64,000 nt of DNA from positions 248,001-312,000 of the forward strand of contig JAWKTV010000003.1 in the NCBI GenBank assembly GCA_041398905.1. The letters are read 5' to 3'. Position 1 is the stretch's first letter. Every line of letters starts with the position of its first letter. The notes beneath the pieces were generated by a model. It did no database searches. It was not told the origin of the DNA and saw only the letters and a list, made by a program, of their open reading frames with translations. Both the position numbers and the translations under genes were made by a program. Below are positions 48,646-57,992 of this stretch, piece by piece. Origin of the DNA: JAWKTV01 sp041398905 (GTDB lineage Bacteria; Planctomycetota; Planctomycetia; Planctomycetales; Planctomycetaceae).

Positions 48646-49830
48646 ATGCTCTGGCGATGGAGCATGTCGTCCGCTCGTCCGCCCTTCCTCTCGCCAGCCC
48701 GTCCACGTCTCGCCTCGTCCATGCCGGCCAAACGTCGTAAGGTCCTGCTGATCTCTGGTCGCTTCCAGGTACGGGGAAGCTCGATGCAGACGGTGAATCT
48801 GGCGCGGAAGCTGCCCGAGCGGGGCTTTGATGCGGAGATCGCCTGTACCGACGCCGGGCTGTTGCCGCAGGCCGATCGCGCCGCCCTCAACGTCATGGAA
48901 ATCGCATACCTGGAAGTCCCGGTGCTGCGTCGCATCGTCCGCAAGCTGTTTGCCCGGGAGTTGGCCAAGGAGCCGCCGGACCTCATTCATGTACAGCATC
49001 GCGCCGCGGCAACGCTGGGTTTGTGGCTTGCCCAGCAGCTCCATCGGCCGTACATCCTCTCAGTCCACGACTACCTCAACGCCCGCGAGACATTACCGTT
49101 CGACTCGAAACTCGGGCGCAGGGTCATCACCGTCAGTTCGTCGGTGAAAGCTGAGCTATTGGAGCGGACCGACCTGCCCGAGGACCGGATCGTGGTCATC
49201 CCCAGCGGTGTGGATGCACCGCCACAAGACGAACTGCGATCCCCTTTCGACGAACAACACACCCCGGTGGTCGGCACGGCCGGTCCCCTCGAAGCCGCGC
49301 GGGGGCTCGGCTTCTTCCTGCGGGCGATTCCGCTCGTGCTCGCTCGGCACAACCCGGTCGAGTTCCTGATCGCGGGGGCCGGTCCCGAGGAGCATACGCT
49401 CCGACGCATCGCGGACGATCTCGGCATCACCGAGTTCATCACCTTCGTTCCCAATGTCTTCGACCTGTCGACGTCAATCGCGGCGATGGACGTTTACTGC
49501 CTACCGTCACTGAAGCAGGGGCTGGGGACAATCATGCTCGAGGCGATGGCCCGCGGCCGTCCGGTGATCGCGTCCAAAGTCGGCGGAGTGTACAGCGTCA
49601 TCGACGACGGCGTGTCCGGGCTGCTGGTTCCCCCGTCGGACAGTGACGCCCTCGCGAGTCGGATTGTCGAACTGCTGTCCGATCCCGCCTTCGCCCGGCG
49701 AGTCGGAGCCGCCGGACGCGAGCAGGTGCTGCAGCAGTTTCCCGTCGACGCGATGGTCAACAGCACGGTCGCCGTTTATGAGCAGGTTCTCGAAGAGCAC
49801 GCGGCTGCCTGCCCGGTAGCGGCTTCGTGA
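48646..49830 (+). CDS. Family GT4 glycosyltransferase
   Basis: A 394-residue GT-B glycosyltransferase with the GT4 (glycos_transf_1) signatures: VLLISGRFQVRGSSMQTVNLARKL, DLIHVQHRAAATLGLWLAQ, RVITVSSSVKAELLE, VIPSGVDAPP, VGTAGPLEAARGLGFFLRA, FLIAGAGPEEHTLRRIADDLG, DVYCLPSLKQGLGTIMLEAMARGRPVIASKVGGV, the last with the E-x7-E donor-binding motif. It likely adds a sugar to a lipid or polysaccharide at the cytoplasmic face. The start is uncertain: ATG at 48646, 48664 or 48721; homology starts at KRRKVLLIS, so the shortest fits the fold best. No operon partner. Confidence 0.87.
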   Translation: MLWRWSMSSARPPFLSPARPRLASSMPAKRRKVLLISGRFQVRGSSMQTVNLARKLPERGFDAEIACTDAGLLPQADRAALNVMEIAYLEVPVLRRIVRKLFARELAKEPPDLIHVQHRAAATLGLWLAQQLHRPYILSVHDYLNARETLPFDSKLGRRVITVSSSVKAELLERTDLPEDRIVVIPSGVDAPPQDELRSPFDEQHTPVVGTAGPLEAARGLGFFLRAIPLVLARHNPVEFLIAGAGPEEHTLRRIADDLGITEFITFVPNVFDLSTSIAAMDVYCLPSLKQGLGTIMLEAMARGRPVIASKVGGVYSVIDDGVSGLLVPPSDSDALASRIVELLSDPAFARRVGAAGREQVLQQFPVDAMVNSTVAVYEQVLEEHAAACPVAAS

Positions 49831-50014
49831 TGCGCCAGTAGCGTCGCGCGGAATCACGGCGCGAGGGCTTCGGACCAGCGACTCGGCCGTCTGTGTGATC
49901 TCGTCGTCCCGCGATGCATTCACCCTCTCGCGACGATGGTGCCTGCCCCCTGACTGACCTATCATCGCGGCTGGCGACACTGCCCACTTGAAGTATTTCG
50001 GAAAGAGTCAAGTC

Positions 50015-50869
50015 ATGTCTGAAGCTCCCGGCCGTCCCGGACACCGTCCGCAGCAGCTCCCCGATCCGACCATCCGCATGACGGAAGGCTGGCACTGCCT
50101 GCACCTGTATTACAAGGTCGATCCCGTGGCGCTGGCGGTGCTCGATGCCCGGCAGCGGGATGTCGGTCGCGAGAACGTCGCCCACATTCTCAACCCGGAG
50201 GCCGAAGGAGCGCCGCAGCGACTTCAGGTCTCCGTCATTTCCGGACACCGCGCCGACATCGGCGTGATGATCCTCGACCCGGACCCGCTGAAGATCGACG
50301 CGATCGAGCAGTCAATCCGTGCATCGGAGCTGGGGACCGTGCTGCGGCCTAGCTGGTCGTTCGTCTCGATCACGGAGATTTCCGAGTATGTTCCGACGGT
50401 CGAGCAGTATGCCGAGCGACTGCGGCACGAGGGGGCTCAGCCCGGCGACGCCGCTTACGAGGCCAAGGTCAACGCGTACGCCCAGCGGCTGCCGATGATG
50501 AATCAGCAGCGGCTCTATCCCGACATTCCTCCCTATCCGGTCACCTGCTTCTACCCGATGAACAAGATTCGCGACCCGCACGCGAACTGGTTCTGCCTCC
50601 CGTTCAGCGAGCGGACCCGGCTGATGGCCGAGCATGCGACCTCCGGGATCAAGTTCGCCGGCAAGGTCAGCCAGCTCATCACCGCTTCGACCGGATTTGA
50701 CGAGTGGGAGTGGGGCGTCACTTTGTGGGGCCGCGCTCCGGAACACATCAAGGACATCGTCTACTCGATGCGGTTCGACCAGGCGTCGGCTCGCTACGCC
50801 GAGTTCGGCCCGTTCTACATCGGTTACGCCATGTCGGCGAGCGATGCGCTGGCCCATCTGCGGATCTGA
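50015..50869 (+). CDS. hemQ: Coproheme decarboxylase (HemQ), chlorite dismutase family
   Basis: HemQ converts coproheme to heme b in the coproporphyrin-dependent pathway. This 284-residue protein shows the hallmark CFYPMNK (Tyr180, the radical tyrosine) and MAEHATSGIKFAG (His207, the heme ligand); their spacing of 27 equals Tyr147/His174 of Listeria HemQ. The C-terminus (WEWGVTLWGRAPEHIKDIVYSMRFDQASARYAEFGPFYIG) matches the family. The ATG at 50015 follows GGAAAGAG. The presence of HemQ implies that heme is made through coproporphyrin, as in several non-proteobacterial lineages. Confidence 0.92.
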   Translation: MSEAPGRPGHRPQQLPDPTIRMTEGWHCLHLYYKVDPVALAVLDARQRDVGRENVAHILNPEAEGAPQRLQVSVISGHRADIGVMILDPDPLKIDAIEQSIRASELGTVLRPSWSFVSITEISEYVPTVEQYAERLRHEGAQPGDAAYEAKVNAYAQRLPMMNQQRLYPDIPPYPVTCFYPMNKIRDPHANWFCLPFSERTRLMAEHATSGIKFAGKVSQLITASTGFDEWEWGVTLWGRAPEHIKDIVYSMRFDQASARYAEFGPFYIGYAMSASDALAHLRI

Positions 50870-50904
50870 CCGAAGTGGCGGATGCAGGGTGAGCGGAAGC
50901 ACCG

Positions 50905-50932
50905 GGGGCGTTGCGTCAACACGGAACGCCCC
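50905..50932. terminator. Hairpin between convergent hemQ and uvrC
   Basis: GGGGCGTT (50905-50912) pairs perfectly with AACGCCCC (50925-50932) over a 12-base loop in the 84-base convergent gap. Its position suits a bidirectional terminator, though neither strand has a T-run. Confidence 0.5.
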
Positions 50933-50953
50933 GCCCCCCTGTTCGGCGTCGCG

Positions 50954-52418
50954 TCACTCGAACGTCGATTTGCCGCGCAGCGAGTGGTGGTAGGCCTGCG
51001 CAAAGCGGTGGGCTTCGTCCCTGACGTATTGCAGCAACCGCAGCCCAAACGAGTGCCGCGACAATGTTCGCGGCTCGCTCTCGCCCGGCAGGAACAGTTC
51101 CTCTTCCCGCTTGGCGAGCGAGACCGTGAACGGTGGCTCGATTTCGACCGCTCGGAACGCCGCCATCACCGAGCTGAGCTGCCCCTTTCCGCCGTCGATG
51201 AGCAGCAGGTCCGGGAACCGCTGGCTCTCGTTCTGCAATCGGCGAAACCGCCGACTGATCACCTCGCGCATGCTCGCGAAGTCGTCCACGCCTTCGACCG
51301 AGCGAATCTTGTAGCGGCGGTAGCCATGCTTGAAGGGCAGGCCGTCGATGAACTGCACCAGGCTCGCCACTGTCTCACCCCCTTGCAGGTGGGCGATGTC
51401 GACCCCTTCGATCACGCGGGGTGGCTCAGCGAGACCGAACACCTTCTGCAGCCCCTTCAGCCCTCGCTTCGGGTCGATGTAGAATGCCTCAGGCTGGGCA
51501 TGGTCAGCCAGGTTGCCTCGCAGGTTCAAGCTCTCCAAAGCCTTCAGCTCATCGCGGATGCGGGCCGCCTTCTCGAACCGCCGCTCAGCCGCCGCCGCTT
51601 GCATCTCGTCCCGCAACTCCTTCAGCAAACTGGCCTTCTTCCCATCCAGAAACATCCTCAGCCGCCGGATGTCTTCCTTGTAATCGGCCTGTGAGATCCG
51701 CAGGTTGCAGGGAGCCGTGCACTGGTTGATGCTCGCCAGCAGGCATGGCCGAAACCATCGCCAGCGTTCGTCGTCTTCGTCGATGTCCAGCGAGCAGTTG
51801 CGGAACCGGAAGATCTTCTGCAACACCGCGATCGTCCCCCGCAGCTTCTTCGCGGAGGTGAACGGCCCATACAGCTTGACCCTTAGTCCGCGGAGTCCGC
51901 GTGAACTCGACCCGCGGGAAGTCCTCCCCCGTGACGATCTGTAAATAGGGGAACGTCTTGTCGTCTTTCAGGTCCTGGTTGAAGCGGGGCTGAATGTCCT
52001 TGATCAGCCGCGCTTCGAGCAGCAGCGCGTCGACCTCGCTGTCGGTCGGAATGCAATCCGCGTCGGCGATTGCCGGAACCAGCTCGGCCGTCCGCCGGTC
52101 GACAGCCGCCGGTGCGAGAAAGTAGCTGCCCGCCCGACTCCGCAGATTGCGGGCCTTGCCCACGTAGATCACACGCCCCTGCGCATCCTTCATCAGGTAC
52201 ACGCCTGGCGAGGTCGGGAACTGGCGGACCTTTTCGCGCGGAGTGCATGGTCGTCCAGCATCGGAGTCGCTCGGACGCGGGTCGTCCACCGCAACTTCCT
52301 CGGCGTCAACATCGATCAGCGTCTCTTCGCCGCCCGGCGCAGCACCCTCGGGCGCCGCCGCGGAATCGTCGCGCGGCGTGACGTTCGGCTCGCTGGGATC
52401 GGGGCGGCGGCTGGGCAT
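50954..52418 (-). CDS. uvrC: Excinuclease ABC subunit C, short form (one frameshift)
   Basis: UvrC makes both incisions in nucleotide excision repair. About 488 residues: a 65-residue acidic extension; the GIY-YIG 3' nuclease (SPGVYLMKDAQGRVIYVGKARNLRSRAG); the UVR UvrB-binding motif (LKELRDEMQAAAAERRFEKAARIRDELKAL); and the RNase-H-like 5' nuclease (IEGVDIAHLQGGETVASLV with Asp, PDLLLIDGGKGQL with Asp, RDEAHRFAQAYH with His). It ends right after this (HSLRGKSTFE) and lacks the usual C-terminal helix-hairpin-helix module; the downstream sequence in all frames does not supply it. One missing base near 51890 splits the frame at EFTR-RGLRVKLYGPF. It is alone, convergent with hemQ. Confidence 0.9.
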
Positions 52419-52533
52419 CCCCGGATTATAGATCAGTCCGCCGCTTGCGTCTCGCCGGTGAGCGGGATAGTTTGATCGCTCGCCGCGAGTGCGGCGGTAT
52501 CTCCGCACGAAGCGCCACCAGCCATAGACCGTC

Positions 52534-54441
52534 ATGACCGACGCTAAAACTTCCTCCGCAGCGGGTGCCTCCCCCGCAACGGTGCCCGACCCCGATGCCG
52601 CCGTCGCCTCCAGTGAGCGAGCGGAACGGGAACGCGAGATGATCGTCGCGGCCCGCCGGCAAGGTCCGGTCGCGCTCGCCTGGACGTTCGTGAAGCTCTC
52701 CGGCCCCGGTTGGCTGCAATCCGCCATTACGCTGGGCGGGGGCTCGCTGGGCGGGAGCTTGTACCTGGGCGTCATCGCCGGCTTCGGCATGATGTGGATT
52801 CAGCCGATGGCGATGGTCCTGGGAGTCATCATGCTCTCAGCGATCGGCTACGTCACACTGTCCACCGGCGAGCGACCGTTTCAGGCCGTCAACAAGCACG
52901 TCAATCCGGTGCTTGGCTGGGGCTGGGCGCTGGCGACGATGATGGCGAACTTCGTCTGGTGCATGCCGCAGTTCTCGCTGGGGACGGCGGCCATTCAACA
53001 GAATCTGGCACCCGAGACATTCGGTCCTCCCGCCGTGGTCAGGGCGATCGAAGAGGCCGGTGGACAAACACTGTCCGACAGCGAACGGGCCAGCGTTACC
53101 GCGTCCACCGAGTTCAAAAGCAAACTGATCTGCTCCGCCATCCTGTTCATCGCCGGGTTCTCGGTCGTCTGGTTCTACAACTCCGGGGGCTGGGGAATTC
53201 GGCTGTTTGAATGGATTCTGAAGGGGATGGTCGGCATCGTCGTGGTGAGCTTCTTCGCGGTGGTGGCGAAAATGTCCGCCTCCGGTGCGCTCGACTGGGG
53301 CGAGATTCTCAGCGGGTTCATTCCCGATTTCAGCCTCCTTTCGCAGCCTGGTGCGAAGCTGCGGCCCCTCGTGGATGCGACCGGCGACTTCGCCGAGTTC
53401 TGGCGGAGCTCGATCGTCAAGTCGCAGAACGAAGTCATGATCACGGCCGTCGCGACGGCCGTTGGCATCAACATGACTTTCCTGCTCCCCTACTCCATGC
53501 TCTCCAAGGGCTGGAACAAGGAGTTCCGCGGGCTGGCCATCTTTGACCTGTCGACAGGCCTCGTCATTCCGTACGTCGTGGCCACCGGCTGCGTGGTCCT
53601 CGCGGCGGCGGCACAGTTTCATGCCAAGCCGGAGACCGGACTGGTCGCGCTCTACAACCCGGCCGCCGAGTCCGTCCCCGCCGATGCACCGCCCCTGCTG
53701 GCGAAGCTCGTCAGCGGATATGACAGCCTGCTCGACAACCGGTTGAAGCAGCAACCCGAACTCAAGGCCGAGGTTGAGCAGTTGCTCGAAGACGCCGACG
53801 GCGGGTCGGCGGACGCCATCACGGCCGCGAAGGCTCGACTCAAGGAGCTGCGATCCACATTGCCCGTCGCCGACCTGACTGTCGCCGCGGCACTCGCGCC
53901 CCGCGACAACCAGAACTTCGCCGACTCGCTCTCGCGGCTGGTCGGCAAGGAGACCGCTCAGGGACTGTTCGGCGTCGGCGTGCTGGGCATGGCGGTCTCC
54001 ACCATCATCATCCTCATGCTGATCAACGGCTTCGTCGTCTGCGAAATGCTGGGGCTTCCCCCGAAGGGGACGCCGCACCGGCTCGCCGCGGCGGCCGCCG
54101 GACTCGTCGGGGCCCTCGGTCCCTTCTTCTGGGGTAAGGCGGCGGCGTACCTCGTCGTCCCCACGTCGATGTTCGGACTGATGCTCCTGCCGATCGCCTA
54201 CTGGACCTTCTTCTTCATGATGAACTCGAAGAGCCTGATGGGCAGCAACATGCCGCAGGGCTTCGCCAAGGTGCGGTGGAACGTGCTGATGATCATCGCC
54301 TCCAGCGCGGCGACGTTCGGCAGCCTGTGGAGCATTTTCAACAGCAGATACCAGACGGAACTGTTGTCGGCGCTTGGTGCGTTCATCGCGCTCGCGGTGA
54401 TCGTGCATTTTGTGCGTCGACCTGGCGACGCGCACGCTTAG
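52534..54441 (+). CDS. Nramp-related transporter lacking the metal-binding motifs
   Basis: A 635-residue polytopic membrane protein with Nramp-like topology. The family TM1 starts LAWTFVKLSGPGWLQSAITLGGGSLGGS; the DPGN motif, which holds the metal with Asp and Asn, reads GGGS. In TM6, where Nramp has MPH, the sequence is NMTFLLPYSML. A 100-residue insertion with KQQPELKAEVEQLLEDADGG separates two TM blocks and may be a soluble domain. It is a divergent member rather than a standard manganese/iron importer. It could carry another cation or be regulatory. Start ATG at 52534; no clear partner. Confidence 0.72.
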   Translation: MTDAKTSSAAGASPATVPDPDAAVASSERAEREREMIVAARRQGPVALAWTFVKLSGPGWLQSAITLGGGSLGGSLYLGVIAGFGMMWIQPMAMVLGVIMLSAIGYVTLSTGERPFQAVNKHVNPVLGWGWALATMMANFVWCMPQFSLGTAAIQQNLAPETFGPPAVVRAIEEAGGQTLSDSERASVTASTEFKSKLICSAILFIAGFSVVWFYNSGGWGIRLFEWILKGMVGIVVVSFFAVVAKMSASGALDWGEILSGFIPDFSLLSQPGAKLRPLVDATGDFAEFWRSSIVKSQNEVMITAVATAVGINMTFLLPYSMLSKGWNKEFRGLAIFDLSTGLVIPYVVATGCVVLAAAAQFHAKPETGLVALYNPAAESVPADAPPLLAKLVSGYDSLLDNRLKQQPELKAEVEQLLEDADGGSADAITAAKARLKELRSTLPVADLTVAAALAPRDNQNFADSLSRLVGKETAQGLFGVGVLGMAVSTIIILMLINGFVVCEMLGLPPKGTPHRLAAAAAGLVGALGPFFWGKAAAYLVVPTSMFGLMLLPIAYWTFFFMMNSKSLMGSNMPQGFAKVRWNVLMIIASSAATFGSLWSIFNSRYQTELLSALGAFIALAVIVHFVRRPGDAHA

Positions 54442-54486
54442 TGGTTGGCCCCGCCAGCAGGTTGCGTGGAAGGAACGCCGCGAGCG

Positions 54487-54765
54487 ATGGACGACGACGA
54501 ATCCGACGAATGGCAGGAGTGTTATCGCCTGACGCCCCAGGAGCGGTGGCGGGAGTCGATGAAACTGTGGGAGTTTTACTTGTTGGTGGAAGGTTCGCTT
54601 GATCCCGCACCCGAGCGTCAAAGTCCTTTCGACGCTGACATGCCACGGGGTACGGCACCTGTTGATGGGCGGCCAGGCCTGCGTGTGATACGGCGGAGCG
54701 GAGTTGAGTCGGGAGATCGACGGATGGAAGAAGTCATGCGCCAGCGTGACCCGCGAGTTGGTTGA
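54487..54765 (+). CDS. Small hypothetical protein
   Basis: A 92-residue protein (MDDDESDEWQECYRLTPQERWRESMKLWEFYLL). The conserved-looking core is the first 50 residues, ending SLDPAPERQSPFDAD; proteins of this look occur in other planctomycetes next to toxins or transporters, but I cannot name a family. The second half is basic and less protein-like, so it may be extended by a shift. AAGGAA lies upstream of the ATG. It is between two transporters. Confidence 0.55.
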   Translation: MDDDESDEWQECYRLTPQERWRESMKLWEFYLLVEGSLDPAPERQSPFDADMPRGTAPVDGRPGLRVIRRSGVESGDRRMEEVMRQRDPRVG

Positions 54766-54798
54766 ATTCAATACCTGAACAGAACGACGAGATTCAAG

Positions 54799-56163
54799 AT
54801 GAACTCCACGAGTACGCGTCTGTCGATCATGATGTTCCTCCAGTTCTTTGTCTGGGGAGCGTGGTTCGCAACGCTAGGCAAGTGCCTCGCTGACAATGGA
54901 CTTGGCGACTTTGGAGGCGGTGCCTACGGCAGTGCGCCCATCGCCGCGATGATCGCCCCGCTGTTTCTCGGGCTGATCGCCGACCGGTTCTTCGCTTCAC
55001 AGATCGTCATGGGCGTGCTGATGCTCCTGGGCGGGCTGATCATGTTCGGCGTTCCTGGCTACGCCGAGCAGAAGAATGGCGACATGGTGGTGTGGCTGTT
55101 CATCGGTCATATGCTCTGTTACATGCCCACACTCGGTCTCTCGAACACGATCGCCTTCACCAACATTTCCGATCAGAACGAGTTCCCCAAGATTCGGGTG
55201 TGGGGCACGATCGGCTGGATCGCCGCTGGACTGATCGTCGGCTTCCTCGGCTGGTCGGCCAGCTTCAACATGTTCTGGCTCGCGGGCATCATGTCGATCG
55301 TGCTGGGTGTTTACTGCTTCACGCTCCCCAACACGCCCCCTCCGGCCGCCGGCAAGCCGCTCGAACTGCGGACGCTGTTCATGGCCGATGCGTTCAAGCT
55401 GTTCGCGGACATCCCGTTCGCGGTCTTCATGCTGTGCAGCACGCTCATCTGCATCCCGCTCGCCTACTACTACGGTCTGACCTCCAACTACCTCGGGCAG
55501 GTCGGCTTCGATGCTCCCGCGTCGACAATGACGCTCGGCCAGATGAGCGAAATCTTCTTTATGATCCTGATCCCGTTCTTCTTCCGGAAGCTCGGCGTGA
55601 AGTGGATGATCGTCGTCGGCATGGCGGCATGGGTGCTGCGTTATGTCCTGTTCGCGATCGGCGCTCCCGATCAGGTGATCTGGATGATCCTGCTCGCCGT
55701 GCTGCTGCACGGGGTGTGCTACGACTTCTTCTTCGTCACGGGTTTCATGTACGCGGACAAGAAGGCTCCACCCGAAGTCCGTGGGCAGGCCCAGTCGATG
55801 CTCGTGTTCTTCACGCAGGGAGTCGGAATGTACTTCGGGTACATGGTGGCGTTCGCGAAGTTCGGCAGCGACGTGAGCAAGTACGGCGACTTGCAGGCGG
55901 CGATTGAAGCGGCCAAGCCGGCTGAGAAGCTGAGCTTCGGCGAGTCGCTCGCCCGCATGGTCTCCGTCAAGCTGCCGGAGGCGCTCGATGAGACGCTGCT
56001 GAGTGAGACGATGAAGCAGTGGAAGGACTTCTGGATGCTGCCCGCCGCGATGGCGGGGGCAATTCTCGTCCTGTTTTTCCTCGCCTTCTGGGACAAGTCC
56101 GTTCAAGCTGACATCAGTGACGACGAGGCCGCCAAGGCCGCGTCGGAGGATGCCCTGGTGTAG
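54799..56163 (+). CDS. Nucleoside/H+ symporter-family MFS transporter
   Basis: A 454-residue membrane protein with 12 hydrophobic segments. The N-terminus RLSIMMFLQFFVWGAWFATLG, the GLIADRFF loop and GTIGWIAAGLIVG are typical of the NHS (NupG-like) group of the major facilitator superfamily, which import nucleosides with protons. The C-terminus has a charged tail (DISDDEAAKAASEDALV) and a 60-residue loop (KFGSDVSKYGDLQAAIEAAK) between the last helices. The substrate is inferred from the family only. A perfect 8-bp hairpin at 56197-56221 follows the stop. Confidence 0.82.
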   Translation: MNSTSTRLSIMMFLQFFVWGAWFATLGKCLADNGLGDFGGGAYGSAPIAAMIAPLFLGLIADRFFASQIVMGVLMLLGGLIMFGVPGYAEQKNGDMVVWLFIGHMLCYMPTLGLSNTIAFTNISDQNEFPKIRVWGTIGWIAAGLIVGFLGWSASFNMFWLAGIMSIVLGVYCFTLPNTPPPAAGKPLELRTLFMADAFKLFADIPFAVFMLCSTLICIPLAYYYGLTSNYLGQVGFDAPASTMTLGQMSEIFFMILIPFFFRKLGVKWMIVVGMAAWVLRYVLFAIGAPDQVIWMILLAVLLHGVCYDFFFVTGFMYADKKAPPEVRGQAQSMLVFFTQGVGMYFGYMVAFAKFGSDVSKYGDLQAAIEAAKPAEKLSFGESLARMVSVKLPEALDETLLSETMKQWKDFWMLPAAMAGAILVLFFLAFWDKSVQADISDDEAAKAASEDALV

Positions 56164-56196
56164 GCGGCGTCGGCCCGACTCGATCCATTGTCGCTG

Positions 56197-56221
56197 TTCG
56201 CTCCGCGGACATTGGAGCGAA
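56197..56221 (+). terminator. Hairpin after the MFS gene
   Basis: TTCGCTCC (56197-56204) and GGAGCGAA (56214-56221) form a perfect 8-bp stem with a 9-base loop, 33 bases after the transporter stop. No T-run. Confidence 0.5.
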
Positions 56222-56296
56222 GTCGACCGCAGTGACATTGATGGCCGGTCGTGCAGTGCCGCGCCGGCCTCGTCGTGATTTCGACCAAGTGTGAGT

Positions 56297-56953
56297 ATGG
56301 ACCAACTCTACGAATACCTGTTTCTCGGCGGCATCGCGCTGGCGGTGGTCGGCTGGCTCTGGCTGCTCGTCGCGGCGTTTCGGGTCAGTTGGAAGTGGGG
56401 GCTGGGCATCCTGCTGGTCCCGCCGGTCGCGGTGTTCTTCATCATCCGGCATTGGCGCCTCGCCAAGCCGCCGATAGGGATCGTGCTGGCCGGGTTGGTG
56501 CTGGCCGCTGCACCGGCCATCTACACACGCGTCGCCCCCATCGACCTCGGCCCCCGTCAAACAGTCGTCGACGGGGAGACTCACATCACCCTCACCGGCT
56601 GGGACCAGCGGAACTACCAGGTCCTCAGGCAGTGGCCCGGGGTCGCCGTCCTGCAGATGGCCAACCCCGACGTCACCAACGACACGCTGCGGCTGCTGGA
56701 AGAGTCCAGCCGGCTCCGCGAGCTGGATATCTCCGATTCGCAGGTGACCGACGATGGCCTTGCCATCGTCGGAAAGCTGCCAGTGCTGGAAACGCTGCGG
56801 CTGAAAAACACCGCGATCACCGATGCGGGATTTCGGACCCACCTGCTGGAGCATCCCACCCTGTTGCGGCTCGATGTCACCGGGACCAAAGTCTCCAGCG
56901 AGCTGATTCGGGAATGGCGAAAGGCGAATCCCCAGCGGCGGGCGATGCGGTAG
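56297..56953 (+). CDS. Membrane-anchored leucine-rich-repeat protein
   Basis: A 218-residue protein with two N-terminal hydrophobic helices (YLFLGGIALAVVGWLWLLVA, GILLVPPVAVFFII) plus a third (GIVLAGLVLAAAPAI), then a C-terminal region with LRR units: SRLRELDISDSQVTDDGLAIVG, PVLETLRLKNTAITDAGF and PTLLRLDVTGTKVS. Two or three repeats are too few for a full solenoid, so it may bind a short peptide or simply be truncated. The ATG at 56297 is preferred; a GTG two codons upstream is also possible. No known role. Confidence 0.72.
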   Translation: MDQLYEYLFLGGIALAVVGWLWLLVAAFRVSWKWGLGILLVPPVAVFFIIRHWRLAKPPIGIVLAGLVLAAAPAIYTRVAPIDLGPRQTVVDGETHITLTGWDQRNYQVLRQWPGVAVLQMANPDVTNDTLRLLEESSRLRELDISDSQVTDDGLAIVGKLPVLETLRLKNTAITDAGFRTHLLEHPTLLRLDVTGTKVSSELIREWRKANPQRRAMR

Positions 56954-56968
56954 CGAATCACCCGCAAG

Positions 56969-56989
56969 CCCGGCGATGGCATCGCCGGG
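56969..56989 (+). terminator. Hairpin after the LRR gene
   Basis: CCCGGCGAT (56969-56977) and ATCGCCGGG (56981-56989) form a perfect 9-bp stem with a 3-base loop, 15 bases after the LRR stop. No T-run. It resembles the atpD-atpC hairpin in sequence. Confidence 0.55.
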
Positions 56990-57102
56990 TCCAGAGCGCC
57001 GCGGCGTTCCCGGCCCGCCCGCCTCGCTTGAACCAGGTCGCTCGCCCGCGCTACCCTGCACTTGAACATCGCTGTCGACAACACCGCTTCACGGTTCCGC
57101 CA

Positions 57103-57951
57103 ATGCTGCCGCCGCTCAATCCCAAAGTCTCCAAGGATTATCACAACGCCCGCTATCTGGCGACGGCCTGCGATCTTGCTTACTTACCAGCCGATACGGG
57201 TTGCCAGAAGTTTCAAGCAGAGCTGGGCCTACGGGCGGAGCTCATCAGCGTCGACAACACTCAGGTCTATGTTGGCCAGAACGAAACCTCCGTCGTGGTC
57301 GCGTTTCGCGGTTCGGAGATGCCCGGTTCGATCGACGGCTTCAAGGATTGGCTCCTCACCAACGCCCGCAACTTTCTGGTGCTGCCGGAAGGGCAGATCG
57401 GCACCGACTTTGCGGCCGCGGGCGTGGGGGCTCGGTTTCATCGCGGCTTCATGGCCGCACTCAGCGAGGTGTGGGAACCGCTCTATCAGGCGGTCGACGC
57501 TGCGATTCTCGAGCGGGAACGTCCCCTGTGGGTCACCGGTCACAGCCTCGGCGGCGCGGTCGCGCTGCTCTCGGCGTGGCGGTTCGAGCGGCAGTTCCTC
57601 AAGGTCCACCAGGTCTACACTTTCGGCGCCCCAATGATCGGTAACCCCGCCGCGGCGGAGGCGTTCCAAAAGCAGTTTCCCGGACGCATCTTTCGCTTCG
57701 TCGATTCGGGCGATCCCGTCCCGCTGCTACCGACGATCAGCCTCACCAGCAACGAGTACAAGCATTGCCTGCAGGAAGTGGTGCTGGGGGCGACTGGCGT
57801 GGGCGATGCGATTCAGGAGGCCGCCGGCCAGGCGATTGGCCGCGTGCTGGATGCGACGTTCATCGATGAAATCTGGGGCAAGTTGAATCAGCGGGTCGAC
57901 TCCCACTTGATGAGCAACTATCTCCACCGCATCGGCGAACGCATCGCGTAG
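57103..57951 (+). CDS. Class 3 lipase-like alpha/beta hydrolase
   Basis: A 282-residue protein of the lipase_3 family. The lid and core are clear: SVVVAFRGSEMPGSIDGFKDWLLTN, then GARFHRGFMAALSEVW, the GHSLGG nucleophile elbow (Ser148), VYTFGAPMIGNPAAAEAF and the acid/base segments FRFVDSGDPVPLLP and a C-terminal SHLMSNYLHRI (His). No signal peptide is visible at the ATG 57103, so it may be cytoplasmic. The frame is open upstream into the LRR region without homology. It may hydrolyse acylglycerols or esters. Confidence 0.82.
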   Translation: MLPPLNPKVSKDYHNARYLATACDLAYLPADTGCQKFQAELGLRAELISVDNTQVYVGQNETSVVVAFRGSEMPGSIDGFKDWLLTNARNFLVLPEGQIGTDFAAAGVGARFHRGFMAALSEVWEPLYQAVDAAILERERPLWVTGHSLGGAVALLSAWRFERQFLKVHQVYTFGAPMIGNPAAAEAFQKQFPGRIFRFVDSGDPVPLLPTISLTSNEYKHCLQEVVLGATGVGDAIQEAAGQAIGRVLDATFIDEIWGKLNQRVDSHLMSNYLHRIGERIA

Positions 57952-57992
57952 AGTTGCACACCGCACGCGACGACACCTCGCGCCACGTCGCC

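Noticed and set aside
52837..54771. A 644-codon minus-strand frame opposite the Nramp-like gene
   Set aside because: Composition is His/Arg/Glu-rich and unlike a protein, while the plus strand encodes clear transmembrane helices.
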